Made by a program: the position numbers and the translations under genes
DNA from: Cryobacterium arcticum
Lineage (GTDB): Bacteria; Actinomycetota; Actinomycetes; Actinomycetales; Microbacteriaceae
NCBI RefSeq assembly: GCF_001679725.1
Contig: NZ_CP016282.1
Span: 3,348,001-3,412,000 of the forward strand
DNA: 64,000 nt
Reading direction: 5' to 3'
Part shown: positions 12,155 through 20,745 of the stretch, in pieces
Position numbering within the stretch: position 1 is the first letter of the stretch
Layout: every line of letters starts with the position of its first letter
Notes under the pieces: model-generated
Told to the model about the DNA's origin: nothing
Database searches by the model: none
What the model saw: the letters and a program-made list of their open reading frames with translations, nothing else

Positions 12155-13933
12155 CTACGGAAGCGCTGGAAGCGTCGGTGTCGCCTTGGCCAGCAACCGC
12201 ACCTGAATCGCCTCGACCCGCTTCGCCTGACCCGTCGTGCCTGCTGTCGCACCGTTGGTCACCCACGACTGCCAGCCTTCGTTCTGCACGTGCGCCCGGT
12301 AGGAGATGTCGTATTGGGCAGCCAGATCACCGGTCAGGCGGAACTGGATCGCCTCCATCCGCAAGCCCCGACCGGTCGTGCCGATGTTGGACGTATCGCT
12401 CCACCCCGTCCAGCCGATGTTCTCCACGTGCGCGGTGGCCTGGATGTTCGCGACGGCCGGGGAGTCCGGTGTTTCGAGGATGAACGCTTCCATCCGCCTG
12501 GCCTGGCCGATCGTGCCGGCGACCTGGCCGGTGTTCACTTTCCGCTGCCAGCCGATGTCCTGCAGGTGAGCCCGCAATCGGAGCATCGGGGTGGGGCCCT
12601 GCTCCTTGATCATCATCGTGGTTCGCGTGGTGACCCAGTCGCGGAGGTAGCCGACCTCGCCGGCGTAGGTGCTGTGATAGTCCTTGCCGCCGGGGATCAG
12701 GAGCGTCGGCGTGCCGAGAATGGGCCAGACGGCGAAGTTCTGCGCGGCAGAGGCCGAGATCTCACTCTCCCAGCGGGTGATCTTGGCCGGCATGAGCCCA
12801 ACCTCGTTGGAGATGCCCGCTTGCCACAGCTCGTTGGCGCGCTTGACGAAGTCCTTGGAACGGAACAGGTCGAAGAAGAACCCGTTGCCGTTCTGTTGCA
12901 GCAACTGCGCGTTCTTCGCGTAGTCGGCCTGCGGGTCCGAACCCAGGTGCCGGGCGCGGTCGAAGTTGCCCAAGGCGGTGTCGAAATCCCACACCGGTCC
13001 GGCGAACAGCTTGCCGGCCAGGCCGTCCTTGTAGAAGTAGATGCTCGACATCGTGATCTCGGGATTCGCCGTCTGTTCGAGCACGAAGTAGAACTTGACG
13101 AACGAGTCCACGTCGATCAGGGCGCTCAACGCACCCCAGTCGACCTGCGGCGCGGCGAGGATCGCATCCACCTTGTTCAGAGTGTTCTGGATGTCGTTCC
13201 AGCCGGTCAGGGTCTCGGCCGGAAGCGAACCCGCATCCGGAACGCCGGCCTTGGCGTCTTTCAGGACGAAGAGGGACTTGCTGGTCGCAGTCTGGAATTT
13301 GAATGGTTCCGCCTGTCCATAGCTGTTGTCCAACTCGACCATGACGCCCATCGGGTCGGCCAGGTCAACGCGGTTCGCCTTGACCTCGGTCTTCTCGCTG
13401 ACCAGGTAGTTGCCCAGGTACGTGCCGTTGACGCGGAGGTCGACCCACCTCGACTCCGGCGAGTAGGCCAGCCCGATGGCAGTGGCCAGTTCGAAGGCCG
13501 CTTTGTTGCGCATCAGGGAGGCGTCGGCGGCATTCGCGAGAAGAATCCAGGTCTTGGCGGAGGCCATGCCCAGAAGTGCCGTACTCTGCGCGAACTTGAT
13601 CTGGTACGGCTTCTTGTCGAGTTTCCAGGTGTGGTTGCCCCGGCCCTTGATCTCGCCCACAGCGGGGACCGAGATGCTGTTCACCCCGGCAGGGTCCTCG
13701 ACCGTCATCGTTGTGGCAACCTTGTTGTCCTTGGAGGCGTGCACGTAACTCAGAGTGTTGTGCGAGGCATCCGCGTCGCTCAGGGTGATGTTCAGGGTTG
13801 GCAGGTTCGAGGTCTGTGGCGCGGCGTTGGCGTGAGGCAGGTCGCCCGCACTGACGAGAGTGATGGTGAGGGCGGCGGCCATCGTGAGGACCATCGCGCG
13901 CAGTCCCAGCCCCTCCCGTGACAGTGTGTGCAT
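12155..13933 (-). CDS. Secreted CotH-family kinase-like protein with C-terminal ChW repeats
   Basis: The start is ATG 13933 behind AAAGGC; a longer frame to 14164 lacks a signal peptide. The 592-residue product begins with a signal peptide (helix to about residue 37, AGDLPHANA). A CotH kinase domain spans about residues 45-400, with KGRGNHTWKLDKKPYQIKF, YSPESRWVDLRVNGTYLGNYLVSEK, and FDTALGN near the catalytic region. Three ChW (clostridial hydrophobic, conserved Gly-Trp) repeats follow near residues 460-590, each with A-H-x-x-x-x-GW-x2-W and a closing G-x-x-R-R-M/V-E-A-I/F. CotH proteins phosphorylate spore-coat proteins in Bacillus; ChW repeats suggest wall or glycan attachment. The target here is unknown. 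Confidence 0.85.
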   Translation of the reverse strand: MHTLSREGLGLRAMVLTMAAALTITLVSAGDLPHANAAPQTSNLPTLNITLSDADASHNTLSYVHASKDNKVATTMTVEDPAGVNSISVPAVGEIKGRGNHTWKLDKKPYQIKFAQSTALLGMASAKTWILLANAADASLMRNKAAFELATAIGLAYSPESRWVDLRVNGTYLGNYLVSEKTEVKANRVDLADPMGVMVELDNSYGQAEPFKFQTATSKSLFVLKDAKAGVPDAGSLPAETLTGWNDIQNTLNKVDAILAAPQVDWGALSALIDVDSFVKFYFVLEQTANPEITMSSIYFYKDGLAGKLFAGPVWDFDTALGNFDRARHLGSDPQADYAKNAQLLQQNGNGFFFDLFRSKDFVKRANELWQAGISNEVGLMPAKITRWESEISASAAQNFAVWPILGTPTLLIPGGKDYHSTYAGEVGYLRDWVTTRTTMMIKEQGPTPMLRLRAHLQDIGWQRKVNTGQVAGTIGQARRMEAFILETPDSPAVANIQATAHVENIGWTGWSDTSNIGTTGRGLRMEAIQFRLTGDLAAQYDISYRAHVQNEGWQSWVTNGATAGTTGQAKRVEAIQVRLLAKATPTLPALP

Positions 13934-14020
13934 GGTTCGGCCTTTCGTTATCCCACCGGGACGGGCGCACAGAGTGCCAACGTCGATGACGTCGCCCGTC
14001 TGCGTGCACACCCTACGCCT

Positions 14021-14041
14021 AACCTGAGTTTTTCTCAGGTT
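14021..14041. other. Short hairpin upstream of the CotH gene
   Basis: A perfect 8 bp inverted repeat (AACCTGAG / CTCAGGTT) with a T5 loop, about 88 bp before the CotH start codon. It could be an operator or a structure in the divergent region. The 13934-14107 gap holds nothing else recognised. Confidence 0.4.
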
Positions 14042-14107
14042 CTGGGGCCGGGCAGGACAACGTGCGCGTCGGCAGTCAACGGCCGATTGCGCCGATGATC
14101 GAAGCGG

Positions 14108-14797
14108 ATGAATCCGAGCCCCTGTGCGCGTTGCGAACCGGGCGTTCCGGGAGGGAAACATCACGGCACACCCCGCTGGCGGAAGCTGGTGCGCCCGGAG
14201 CCGGTTACCCTTGAAAGGAACCCGATCTCACCCGCGGCACCCCTCGGCCGCCCAGTCAAGGACATCATCCTGACCATCATCACTGGCTACGACGCCGTCA
14301 CCCTCCGGGAAAAAGTCGATCTCCCCGCCGCCGCCGAACGACTCGACGATCTCGGCAAACTCCGCAGCCTGTCTGCCCTCAACGAGAAGGTCACGCTGCT
14401 ACGCCTGCTCGACCGCCTGGACGAGGCCTTCGAGATCGCCAACCAGGCGCTGCGCCAGGCGCGGTTCACCGGTGACCGGCAGGACTTCGTGCTGTGCCGC
14501 ATCCGTCGCGCCCAGGTGATGCAGTTTCAGGGCAAGCTCGAGGAGGCCGCCGCCGAGCTGACGCAGTGCGTGCTCGAGTCGGAGACCCACGAGTGGAACC
14601 TCACGGCCGCGTTCGCGCGGGAGACCCGGGGCAAGGTGCAGTTCGAGCAGGACGAACTCGAGGGAGCCCTCACCGACTTCACCGCCGCGGTCTTCCTGCG
14701 CGAGAAGGCCGGCGCATCCCCCGACGAGCTGGAGAGCGCGCTGATCGCGGTCGCCGTGGTGGAGTCCTTCATCGGCGAGCGCCGCACCGACCGCTGA
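14108..14797 (+). CDS. Helical-repeat (TPR-like) protein
   Basis: A 229-residue protein without a recognised family. From about residue 55 it is a run of amphipathic helices resembling tetratricopeptide repeats (LNEKVTLLRLLDRLDEAFEIANQALRQAR, then VMQFQGKLEEAAAELTQCV, then VQFEQDELEGALTDFTAAVFLREKAG). It probably binds a partner protein in the cytoplasm. The start is unsure: ATG 14108 has no good ribosome site, and an in-frame GTG at about 14189 (VRPEPVTLERNP) would give about 200 residues. It stands alone between the CotH gene and the sugar dehydrogenase gene. Confidence 0.7.
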   Translation: MNPSPCARCEPGVPGGKHHGTPRWRKLVRPEPVTLERNPISPAAPLGRPVKDIILTIITGYDAVTLREKVDLPAAAERLDDLGKLRSLSALNEKVTLLRLLDRLDEAFEIANQALRQARFTGDRQDFVLCRIRRAQVMQFQGKLEEAAAELTQCVLESETHEWNLTAAFARETRGKVQFEQDELEGALTDFTAAVFLREKAGASPDELESALIAVAVVESFIGERRTDR

Positions 14798-14875
14798 GTC
14801 GCGGCTTCGCGCCGCGCCTCGCGCGGGCACTCGCTGCACCGCTGCCCGGATGCGCCGGATGGCGTCGCCCGCACA

Positions 14876-14944
14876 TTCGCTGCACCCCGTGTGGGCCACC
14901 GCGCCCGCTATAGGGGCGCAGCCGGCCACAGGAGGTGCAGCGAA
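14876..14944. repeat. 69 bp triple-nested palindrome
   Basis: Outer 11 bp perfect inverted repeat TTCGCTGCACC / GGTGCAGCGAA, middle TGTGGGCC / GGCCACA, and inner GCGCCC / GGGCGC around a GCTATAG loop. All three are concentric. It lies between two co-directional genes. Its size and architecture resemble the 60 bp and 64 bp elements elsewhere in the window, although the sequence differs. Confidence 0.65.
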
Positions 14945-15010
14945 CGGTCCTGCATCCGAGGTAGCCCTGATTTTGGTGGTTTCCCTGCCTTTCATGGCAT
15001 TCTTCAGGTG

Positions 15011-16141
15011 ATGCATCACAGACGAGTTTGGGGCGGCCTGGTGGCCGCGAGTACGGTCGCGCTGCTCTGCGCCTGCGCGGCGAGCGCCCCACGTCCCAGC
15101 GTCAGCTCGAGCACCCCGGCGCAGCCGACTCCTGAGGTGAGCAGCACGGCCCCGGATGCGGCGCCCGCGCCGGTGCATCCGGTGGGCGACCCGGTCGTGA
15201 TCGCCGAGGGCCTCGACGTCCCGTGGTCGATCCTGCGGCTGCCCAACGGGGCCACGCTGATCAGCGAACGCGACACCGCGCTCGTGCGGGAACTGCTGCC
15301 CGACGGCAGCCTGCGCGACGCCGCGACCGTGGCCGGGGTGGTGCCGAACGGCGAGGGCGGGCTGCTCGGGTTGGCGTACCTGCCGGAGGACTCCGGGTGG
15401 GTCTACGCGTACTTCACCGCCGCATCCGACAACCGCATCGTGCGGATGCCGGTCACCGGCGCCGCGGGCAGTCTCGGACTGGGCGAGCCGGAGACCGTGC
15501 TGACCGGTATCCCCGCGGCCGGCAACCACAACGGCGGCCGGCTCGGGTTCGGACCCGACGGCATGCTCTACGCCACGGCCGGCGACGCGGGCAACACCGG
15601 CAACGCGCAGAACCTCGACTCGCTGGGCGGCAAGGTCCTGCGGATGACGCCCACCGGCGAGGTGCCGGCGGACAACCCGTTCGGCACCCTGGTGTACTCC
15701 TATGGGCACCGCAACCCGCAGGGTCTGGCCTGGGATTCCACCGGGCAGCTCTGGGCCAGCGAGTTCGGCCAGAACACCTGGGACGAGCTCAACCTCATCA
15801 CCGCGGGCGCCAACTACGGCTGGCCCGAGGTAGAGGGCATCGGCCAGACGGCCGGGTTCACCGACCCGGTGCAGCAGTGGTCCACCGACGAGGCCAGCCC
15901 GAGCGGGCTCGCGAGCGTCGGCGACACCCTGTTCCTGGCCGCGCTGCGCGGTGAGCGGATGTGGCGGGTCGACTCCTCCACAGGCACCGTGGACGACTGG
16001 TTTGTGAACAGCTTCGGCCGGCTGCGCGACGTGGTGTCGGGCCCCGGCAGCACACTGTGGTTCGTGACGAACAACACCGATGGCCGCGGCTCCCCCTCCC
16101 CCGGCGACGACCGCCTCTACCAGGTGCAGGTGGCGCCCTGA
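15011..16141 (+). CDS. PQQ-dependent sugar dehydrogenase (GSDH family) lipoprotein
   Basis: A 376-residue beta-propeller of the soluble glucose/sorbosone dehydrogenase family, exported. The N-terminus has a basic start, a hydrophobic core and an imperfect lipobox around Cys22 (LLCAC), then a Ser/Thr/Pro linker to about residue 60. Family hallmarks are IAEGLDVPWSILRLPNG, NGEGGLLGLAYLP, HNGGRLGFGPDGMLYATAGDAG, YGHRNPQGLAW and ELNLITAGANYGWPEVEG. It would oxidise an aldose using PQQ or a similar cofactor outside the cell. The family includes members without proven activity. ATG 15011 is chosen because the longer frame lacks a signal peptide. The stop overlaps the next start (TGATG). Confidence 0.85.
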   Translation: MHHRRVWGGLVAASTVALLCACAASAPRPSVSSSTPAQPTPEVSSTAPDAAPAPVHPVGDPVVIAEGLDVPWSILRLPNGATLISERDTALVRELLPDGSLRDAATVAGVVPNGEGGLLGLAYLPEDSGWVYAYFTAASDNRIVRMPVTGAAGSLGLGEPETVLTGIPAAGNHNGGRLGFGPDGMLYATAGDAGNTGNAQNLDSLGGKVLRMTPTGEVPADNPFGTLVYSYGHRNPQGLAWDSTGQLWASEFGQNTWDELNLITAGANYGWPEVEGIGQTAGFTDPVQQWSTDEASPSGLASVGDTLFLAALRGERMWRVDSSTGTVDDWFVNSFGRLRDVVSGPGSTLWFVTNNTDGRGSPSPGDDRLYQVQVAP

Positions 16142-16632
16142 TGGCCGACCTCGTGCGCGTGCGCCGCTGGGCCGACGCGCTGATCGCCCTGCACCTCGAC
16201 CCCAGTTGGACGTTCGATTTCGACAACGCCAAGAAGCGGGCGGGGCTGTGCAACTTCACCCTCAAGCGCATCACGGTGTCGCGCTACCTCGCCGCCCGGT
16301 ACGGCGACGACGAGATCCACCAGATCCTGCTGCACGAGGTGGCGCATGCCCTGGCCGGTGCCCGGGCCGGCCACGGTCCGGCCTGGCGCAGCGTGGCCGC
16401 CGGCCTCGGTTACGACGGCAAACGCACCCACGACGGGGAGATCGCCGACGACCTGGCCCCCTGGGTGGGCACCTGCTCGGCTGGCCACACGCACTACCGG
16501 TACCGCAAGCCCACCCGGCCGCTGGCTTGCGGCCTCTGCGGGCGCGGCTTCACCGCCGCGCACGTGATCACCTGGGTGCGGCGCGAGATCACCCCCGCAG
16601 CCCGCCGCAAGGCCGCCGCCGCGGCGCGCTGA
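16141..16632 (+). CDS. SprT-like zinc protease domain protein
   Basis: A 163-residue protein with the SprT/Spartan-type metallopeptidase core. HEVAHALAG (His65, Glu66, His69) is the zinc motif, with a further His near residue 78 (AGHGPAW). The C-terminal part has a zinc-ribbon arrangement (GTCSAGH, then CGLCGRGF). In bacteria the role of SprT-like proteins is poorly defined; eukaryotic Spartan cuts DNA-crosslinked proteins. The start overlaps the stop of the sugar dehydrogenase gene by one base, so translation is probably coupled, but the two products have no evident common function. Confidence 0.85.
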   Translation: MADLVRVRRWADALIALHLDPSWTFDFDNAKKRAGLCNFTLKRITVSRYLAARYGDDEIHQILLHEVAHALAGARAGHGPAWRSVAAGLGYDGKRTHDGEIADDLAPWVGTCSAGHTHYRYRKPTRPLACGLCGRGFTAAHVITWVRREITPAARRKAAAAAR

Positions 16633-16684
16633 GCCGCGTCGCTCGCCGAGGCGCCGGCATCCGCCCCACCTCGTTCTGGGTCTA

Positions 16685-16749
16685 ACTGGTGCCACTGCGG
16701 ACAAATGTGCCCGGGCGCACCGGGCGGAAAAGTCCGCACGGGCAACAGT
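16685..16749. repeat. 65 bp nested palindrome, family 2 copy 2
   Basis: The element runs from ACTGGT to AACAGT and shares TGCGGAC, CGCACCGGG and CCGCAC with the copy at 11073. It has a perfect 7 bp outer stem (TGCGGAC / GTCCGCA) and an inner GTGC...GCAC around CCGGGC. It sits between two plus-strand genes. The rest of the 16633-16849 gap shows no other motif. Confidence 0.6.
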
Positions 16750-16849
16750 TCGCAACGGATGCGGCGGGGCGCGCGCGGGTGGAGACTGTGACGTGAGCAC
16801 ACGCGTGCGAGCCGCATCCCGACCGCCACCGTGTGCGTGGGAGTGGGCC

Positions 16850-18046
16850 ATGACCGACGACGCGGACCTGGTGCCCGAACCCGGTGTGCCCGAGCCCGCC
16901 GACTCCCAACCTGGCGGGCCCGAACCCAGCGAGCCCGAGCCTGCCGACCCCCAACTTGGCGGGCCCGAGCAGGATGCGCACGGCCCCGGCACCGAGACGC
17001 CCCACCCGGCGGCAACCGCGCGGCGCCGGCATCCGCTGGTCATCGTCGCCTCGGTGTTGTTGCTGCTCGTCATCGTGGGGGTCGTGCTCGTGCCGCAGTA
17101 TGCCAGCGGGGTACGGGCGCTGGAGTCGTTCGGCTCGATCTCGCCGTCGCTCGTGCTGGCCGCGCTCACCCTCGAGCTGGCCTCGCTGCTGTGTTACAGC
17201 GCCCTGTCGGCCGAGATGATCGGGCCGCCCACGCCGCGTTTCCGCACGCTGCTGCGCATCGACCTCACCGATCTGAGCATCCGGAACGCGGTGCCCGGCG
17301 GCGGCGCCACGGCCGCGGCGGCCCGGTACCGGTTTCTGCGCCAAGCAGGCGTGCGGCCGGAGAACGCGCTGACGGCCGCGACCATCCAGCTCACCGGGTC
17401 GAACCTGGCCCTCGGCGCCCTCTTCGCCCTGGGTGTGGCCCTGTCGCTACGCACCCTCTCGGACAACCTCTACTACCGGGTCGCCGGCATCGCGGTGCTC
17501 GCCCTGCTGGCCGCCGCGGCTCTCGGGGTGTGGCTGCTCACCCGGCACCCGGCCCGATCGGTCACGGTGGCCCGCGCCGTGGCACATCGACTGCCGCTCG
17601 TGACCGAGTCCGGAGCGGAGTCGTTCGTGCGCACCCTGGGCGGTCAGATCCGGCTGCTGGCCACGCATCCGCGCCGCCTGCTCGTGGTGGTGCTGCTGTC
17701 GGCCGCGAACTGGCTGCTGGATGCGGCCGCCCTATGGGTGCTGTTGGCCGCGTTCGGCTATCCGCTGGCGTTCGGTCCGCTGCTCACGGTCTACGGGCTC
17801 GGCACGATCGTCGCGATGCTGCCGCTCACCCCGGGAGGCCTGGGCATCGTCGAGGCCGTGATGGTGCCGGCCCTCATCGCGTACGGCGCCCCGCGCGAGG
17901 CCGCGCTGCTGGGGGTGCTGGGCTGGCGGCTGCTGGAGTACTGGCTGCCGCTGCCACTGGGCCTGGCCGCCTGGCTGTCGCTGCGATGGGGCAGCTTCCG
18001 CGGGAGCCACCGCCCCGGGCGCGGGGCCGGGGCGAGCGTACGCTGA
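16850..18046 (+). CDS. Lysylphosphatidylglycerol synthase TM-region / flippase-like membrane protein
   Basis: A 398-residue polytopic membrane protein of the UPF0104/LPG-synthase transmembrane family (the flippase half of MprF, without the aminoacyl transferase). An acidic, Pro-rich cytoplasmic tail of about 55 residues contains a 15-residue duplication (EPADSQPGGPEPSEP / EPADPQLGGPEQD), followed by about eight helices. The family signature GGGATAAAARYRFLRQAG and the late TPGGLGIVEAVMVPALIAYG are present. It probably moves a lipid across the membrane (inference). ATG 16850 is chosen; GTG 16793 would add 19 residues. Confidence 0.8.
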   Translation: MTDDADLVPEPGVPEPADSQPGGPEPSEPEPADPQLGGPEQDAHGPGTETPHPAATARRRHPLVIVASVLLLLVIVGVVLVPQYASGVRALESFGSISPSLVLAALTLELASLLCYSALSAEMIGPPTPRFRTLLRIDLTDLSIRNAVPGGGATAAAARYRFLRQAGVRPENALTAATIQLTGSNLALGALFALGVALSLRTLSDNLYYRVAGIAVLALLAAAALGVWLLTRHPARSVTVARAVAHRLPLVTESGAESFVRTLGGQIRLLATHPRRLLVVVLLSAANWLLDAAALWVLLAAFGYPLAFGPLLTVYGLGTIVAMLPLTPGGLGIVEAVMVPALIAYGAPREAALLGVLGWRLLEYWLPLPLGLAAWLSLRWGSFRGSHRPGRGAGASVR

Positions 18047-18048
18047 GC

Positions 18049-18078
18049 ATGTCCGCATCCGTCAGGAGCCTCGAGTGA
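18049..18078 (+). CDS. Possible 9-codon leader ORF overlapping mgtA start
   Basis: ATG 18049 opens a short frame encoding MSASVRSLE that ends in a TGA overlapping the GTG start of the Mg2+ ATPase gene (GTGA). Its SD-like AGGAG serves the downstream start instead. It could be a leader peptide coupled to mgtA translation, or chance. No Mg2+-sensing leader was identified. Confidence 0.25.
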   Translation: MSASVRSLE

Positions 18079-20600
18079 CAACAACCCGCCCCACCCACAC
18101 TCCTCGGCGCACCCCGCCGGACCCCGCGGCGGCCAGCTTCTGGGCGCTCACCGTCGACGAGGTCGCGAGGCTGTTCCCGGCTCCGGATGCGATCGCCGCA
18201 CCCCTCGCCCTCGCCCGCGCCCGCGGTCACTCCCGGTTGCGGTCCTGGGCCGGCATCGTGCTCCGTCAGCTGTCCAGCCCGATCACGATGATCCTGCTCG
18301 TGGCGGCCCTGATCGCCACCGCAACCGGTGACAACGTCGACGGCGGGGTGATCCTGCTCATCGTGGTGCTCAGCGCTGCGCTCGGCGCCTGGCAGGAAGG
18401 CCGGGCCGCCGACGCCGTGGCGAACCTGCTCGCCAGCGTCGCGGTCACCGTCCGCGTGCAACACGGCGATGCCCTGGTGGACCTGCCCACCGATGCGGTG
18501 CGGCCGGGCGACCGGGTGGTGCTCGGTGCGGGCGACATAGTGCCCGCCGACTGCCGCCTCGTGGAGACCGACGACCTGCAGGTGGACGAATCGTCGCTCA
18601 CCGGGGAATCCTTCCCGGTGGCCAAACAAGCCGGCGGCCCGCTCCCCGTCGATACCCCGCTGGCGCAACGCAGCAACATCCTCTTCAACGGCACCAGCGT
18701 GGTGAGCGGCAAGGCGGTGGCCATCGCGGTGCTGGTGGGCGCCGACAGCACCTTCGGGCACATCTCCACGGCGCTGGAGACGCGGGCTGAGCCCACCAGC
18801 TTCGAAACGGGCATCCGGGCGTTCGGCATGCTGTTGCTGCGCGTGATGGTCGTCATGGTCGCCGCGATCCTCCTGATCAACCTGGTGCTCGGCCGGCCGC
18901 TGATCGACTCCCTGCTCTTCGCGCTGGCCCTGGCGGTGGGCATCACCCCGCAGATGCTGCCCGTCGTGGTCTCGGTGAGCCTGGCCGCCGGCGCCCGGCG
19001 GATGGCGCGGCAGGACGTGATCGTCAAGCGCCTCGACGTGATCGAAGACCTGGGCTCCATGAGCGTGCTGTGCACCGACAAGACCGGCACCATCACGGCC
19101 GGCAGCGTGCGGGTCGACCGTGCCCTCGACGCCGCCGGGCAGCCCAGCGAACGGATGCTCGACCTCGCGGCGCTCAATGCCGGCCTGCAGTCGGGGTACC
19201 CCAACCCGCTCGACCTGGCCGTGCTGGCCCGCCGGCCGCTGCCGCCTGGCGCGGTGTCGCTCGACGAGGTGCCCTACGACTTCACCCGCAAACGCCTCAC
19301 AGTGGTGGCCGAGGTCGCCGGGCAGCGCACCATGATCACCAAGGGCGCCTTCGACGGGGTGCTGGCCTGCTGCTCCCGCGTGGACACGGCCGACGGCATC
19401 CGCCCGCTCGATCCGATCCGGGCGGAAATCGCCGACCGCTTTCGCCGGTTGAGCGCCGACGGCTACCGGGTCATCGGGCTGGCCACGGCCCCGGTCGACT
19501 CGGACCGGCCGCTGCAGGTGGTCGACGAACACGACCTCGTGTTCGAGGGGTTCCTCGCCTTCCTCGACCCGGTCAAGGAGGACGCCCGGGCGTCGCTGGC
19601 GGAACTGGCGGCGCTGGGCATCCGCACCAAGATCCTCACCGGCGACAACCGGTACGTGGCCGCGACGCTCGCCCCGCAGCTGGGCATCGACGCCGGCCGG
19701 GTGGCCGTGGGCGCCGACCTGGCGGGCCTGGGCCAGGCGCAGGTGCACGAGCTGGTGTCGCGCACGAGCATCTTCGCCGAGGTCGAGCCCAGCCAGAAGG
19801 AGGTCATCGTGGCGGCGCTCCGCGATGCGGGCGAGACCGTGGGGTTCCTCGGCGACGGCATCAACGACGCCACCGCCCTGCACGGCGCGGATGTGGGCAT
19901 CTCGGTGGACACCGCGGCGAGCGTGGCGAAGAAGGCCGCCGCGGTGGTGCTGCTCACCAAGGAACTCGCGGTGGTGGCCACCGGGGTGCGGCTCGGCCGG
20001 CATACCTTCTCCAACACGCTCAAGTACGTGCGGGTGGCGTCGAGCGCCAACTTCGGCAACATCCTGAGCATGGTCGTCGCCGCGGCGACGCTGCCGTTCC
20101 TGCCGATGCTGCCCGGTCAGATCCTGCTGCTGAACTTCCTGGCCGACATTCCCAACACCCTGGTGTCACGCGACAACGTCGACCACGAGCGGCTCGAGAT
20201 CGCCGGCGTGTGGGACATGCGCCAGGTGACCCGGTTCATGATCATGTTCGGGTTGCTCAGCACGGTGTTCGACCTGGCCACCTTCGCGCTGATGCGCTGG
20301 GTGTTCCACACGGATGCCGCCACTTTCCGCACGGGTTGGTTCATCGAGTCCGGGCTCACCCAGTTCGTGGCGATGATGACCCTGCGCACCAGCCGCCCGG
20401 CGTGGCGCAGCCGCCCGGACGGGGTGTTCTTCTGGGTGAGCCTGCTCGTGGCGGCCGCCACGGTGACGCTCACCTTCACCCCGCTGGGCGCGCTGGCGCA
20501 GTTCGTGGCGGTGCCGCCGGCGCTACTGCTGGCCCTGTTCGCGATGGTGCTCGGCTACGGGCTCGCGAACGAGGCCCTCAAGCGGTTCGTGCGGTTCTGA
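18075..20600 (+). CDS. mgtA: Magnesium-translocating P-type ATPase (type IIIB)
   Basis: An 841-residue P-type ATPase that imports Mg2+ at the expense of ATP in the inner membrane. The actuator loop has VDESSLTGES. The phosphorylation site is CTDKTGTIT with Asp335. The nucleotide-binding domain has FTRKRLTVV and TKGAFDGVL. The hinge motifs LTGDN and GFLGDGINDATAL are complete. The membrane motif TPQMLPVVVS matches MgtA/MgtB in place of the PEGL/PEGM of other classes. The length is slightly under the enterobacterial 898 residues, mainly at the N-terminus. GTG start at 18075 behind AGGAGCC. Regulation is not evident apart from the overlapping short ORF. Confidence 0.93.
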   Translation: MTTTRPTHTPRRTPPDPAAASFWALTVDEVARLFPAPDAIAAPLALARARGHSRLRSWAGIVLRQLSSPITMILLVAALIATATGDNVDGGVILLIVVLSAALGAWQEGRAADAVANLLASVAVTVRVQHGDALVDLPTDAVRPGDRVVLGAGDIVPADCRLVETDDLQVDESSLTGESFPVAKQAGGPLPVDTPLAQRSNILFNGTSVVSGKAVAIAVLVGADSTFGHISTALETRAEPTSFETGIRAFGMLLLRVMVVMVAAILLINLVLGRPLIDSLLFALALAVGITPQMLPVVVSVSLAAGARRMARQDVIVKRLDVIEDLGSMSVLCTDKTGTITAGSVRVDRALDAAGQPSERMLDLAALNAGLQSGYPNPLDLAVLARRPLPPGAVSLDEVPYDFTRKRLTVVAEVAGQRTMITKGAFDGVLACCSRVDTADGIRPLDPIRAEIADRFRRLSADGYRVIGLATAPVDSDRPLQVVDEHDLVFEGFLAFLDPVKEDARASLAELAALGIRTKILTGDNRYVAATLAPQLGIDAGRVAVGADLAGLGQAQVHELVSRTSIFAEVEPSQKEVIVAALRDAGETVGFLGDGINDATALHGADVGISVDTAASVAKKAAAVVLLTKELAVVATGVRLGRHTFSNTLKYVRVASSANFGNILSMVVAAATLPFLPMLPGQILLLNFLADIPNTLVSRDNVDHERLEIAGVWDMRQVTRFMIMFGLLSTVFDLATFALMRWVFHTDAATFRTGWFIESGLTQFVAMMTLRTSRPAWRSRPDGVFFWVSLLVAAATVTLTFTPLGALAQFVAVPPALLLALFAMVLGYGLANEALKRFVRF

Positions 20601-20622
20601 GCGCGGCCGCGCACCCGGGTGA

Positions 20623-20667
20623 GCGCATCCGTGCTGGGTGCATCCTTGCCGGGCGCATCCGTGCCGG
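20623..20667. repeat. 15 bp tandem repeat, three copies
   Basis: Three consecutive units of GCGCATCCGTGCTGG type (20623-20637, 20638-20652, 20653-20667), differing by one to three bases, lie 23 nt after the mgtA stop. GCATCCG words are very frequent in this genome, so slippage of a common word is likely. Nothing else is seen in 20601-20745. Confidence 0.7.
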
Positions 20668-20745
20668 GTGGCCGACGGGTCCAGGCATCCGCTTGCCGCG
20701 GGCGTGCCGAAACGCTAACGGCGCGGGGCCGTGCGACGGGGGCTC

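Noticed and set aside
17874..20003. Minus-strand ORF of 709 codons opposite mgtA
   Set aside because: Shadow of the P-type ATPase; all ATPase motifs are on the plus strand.
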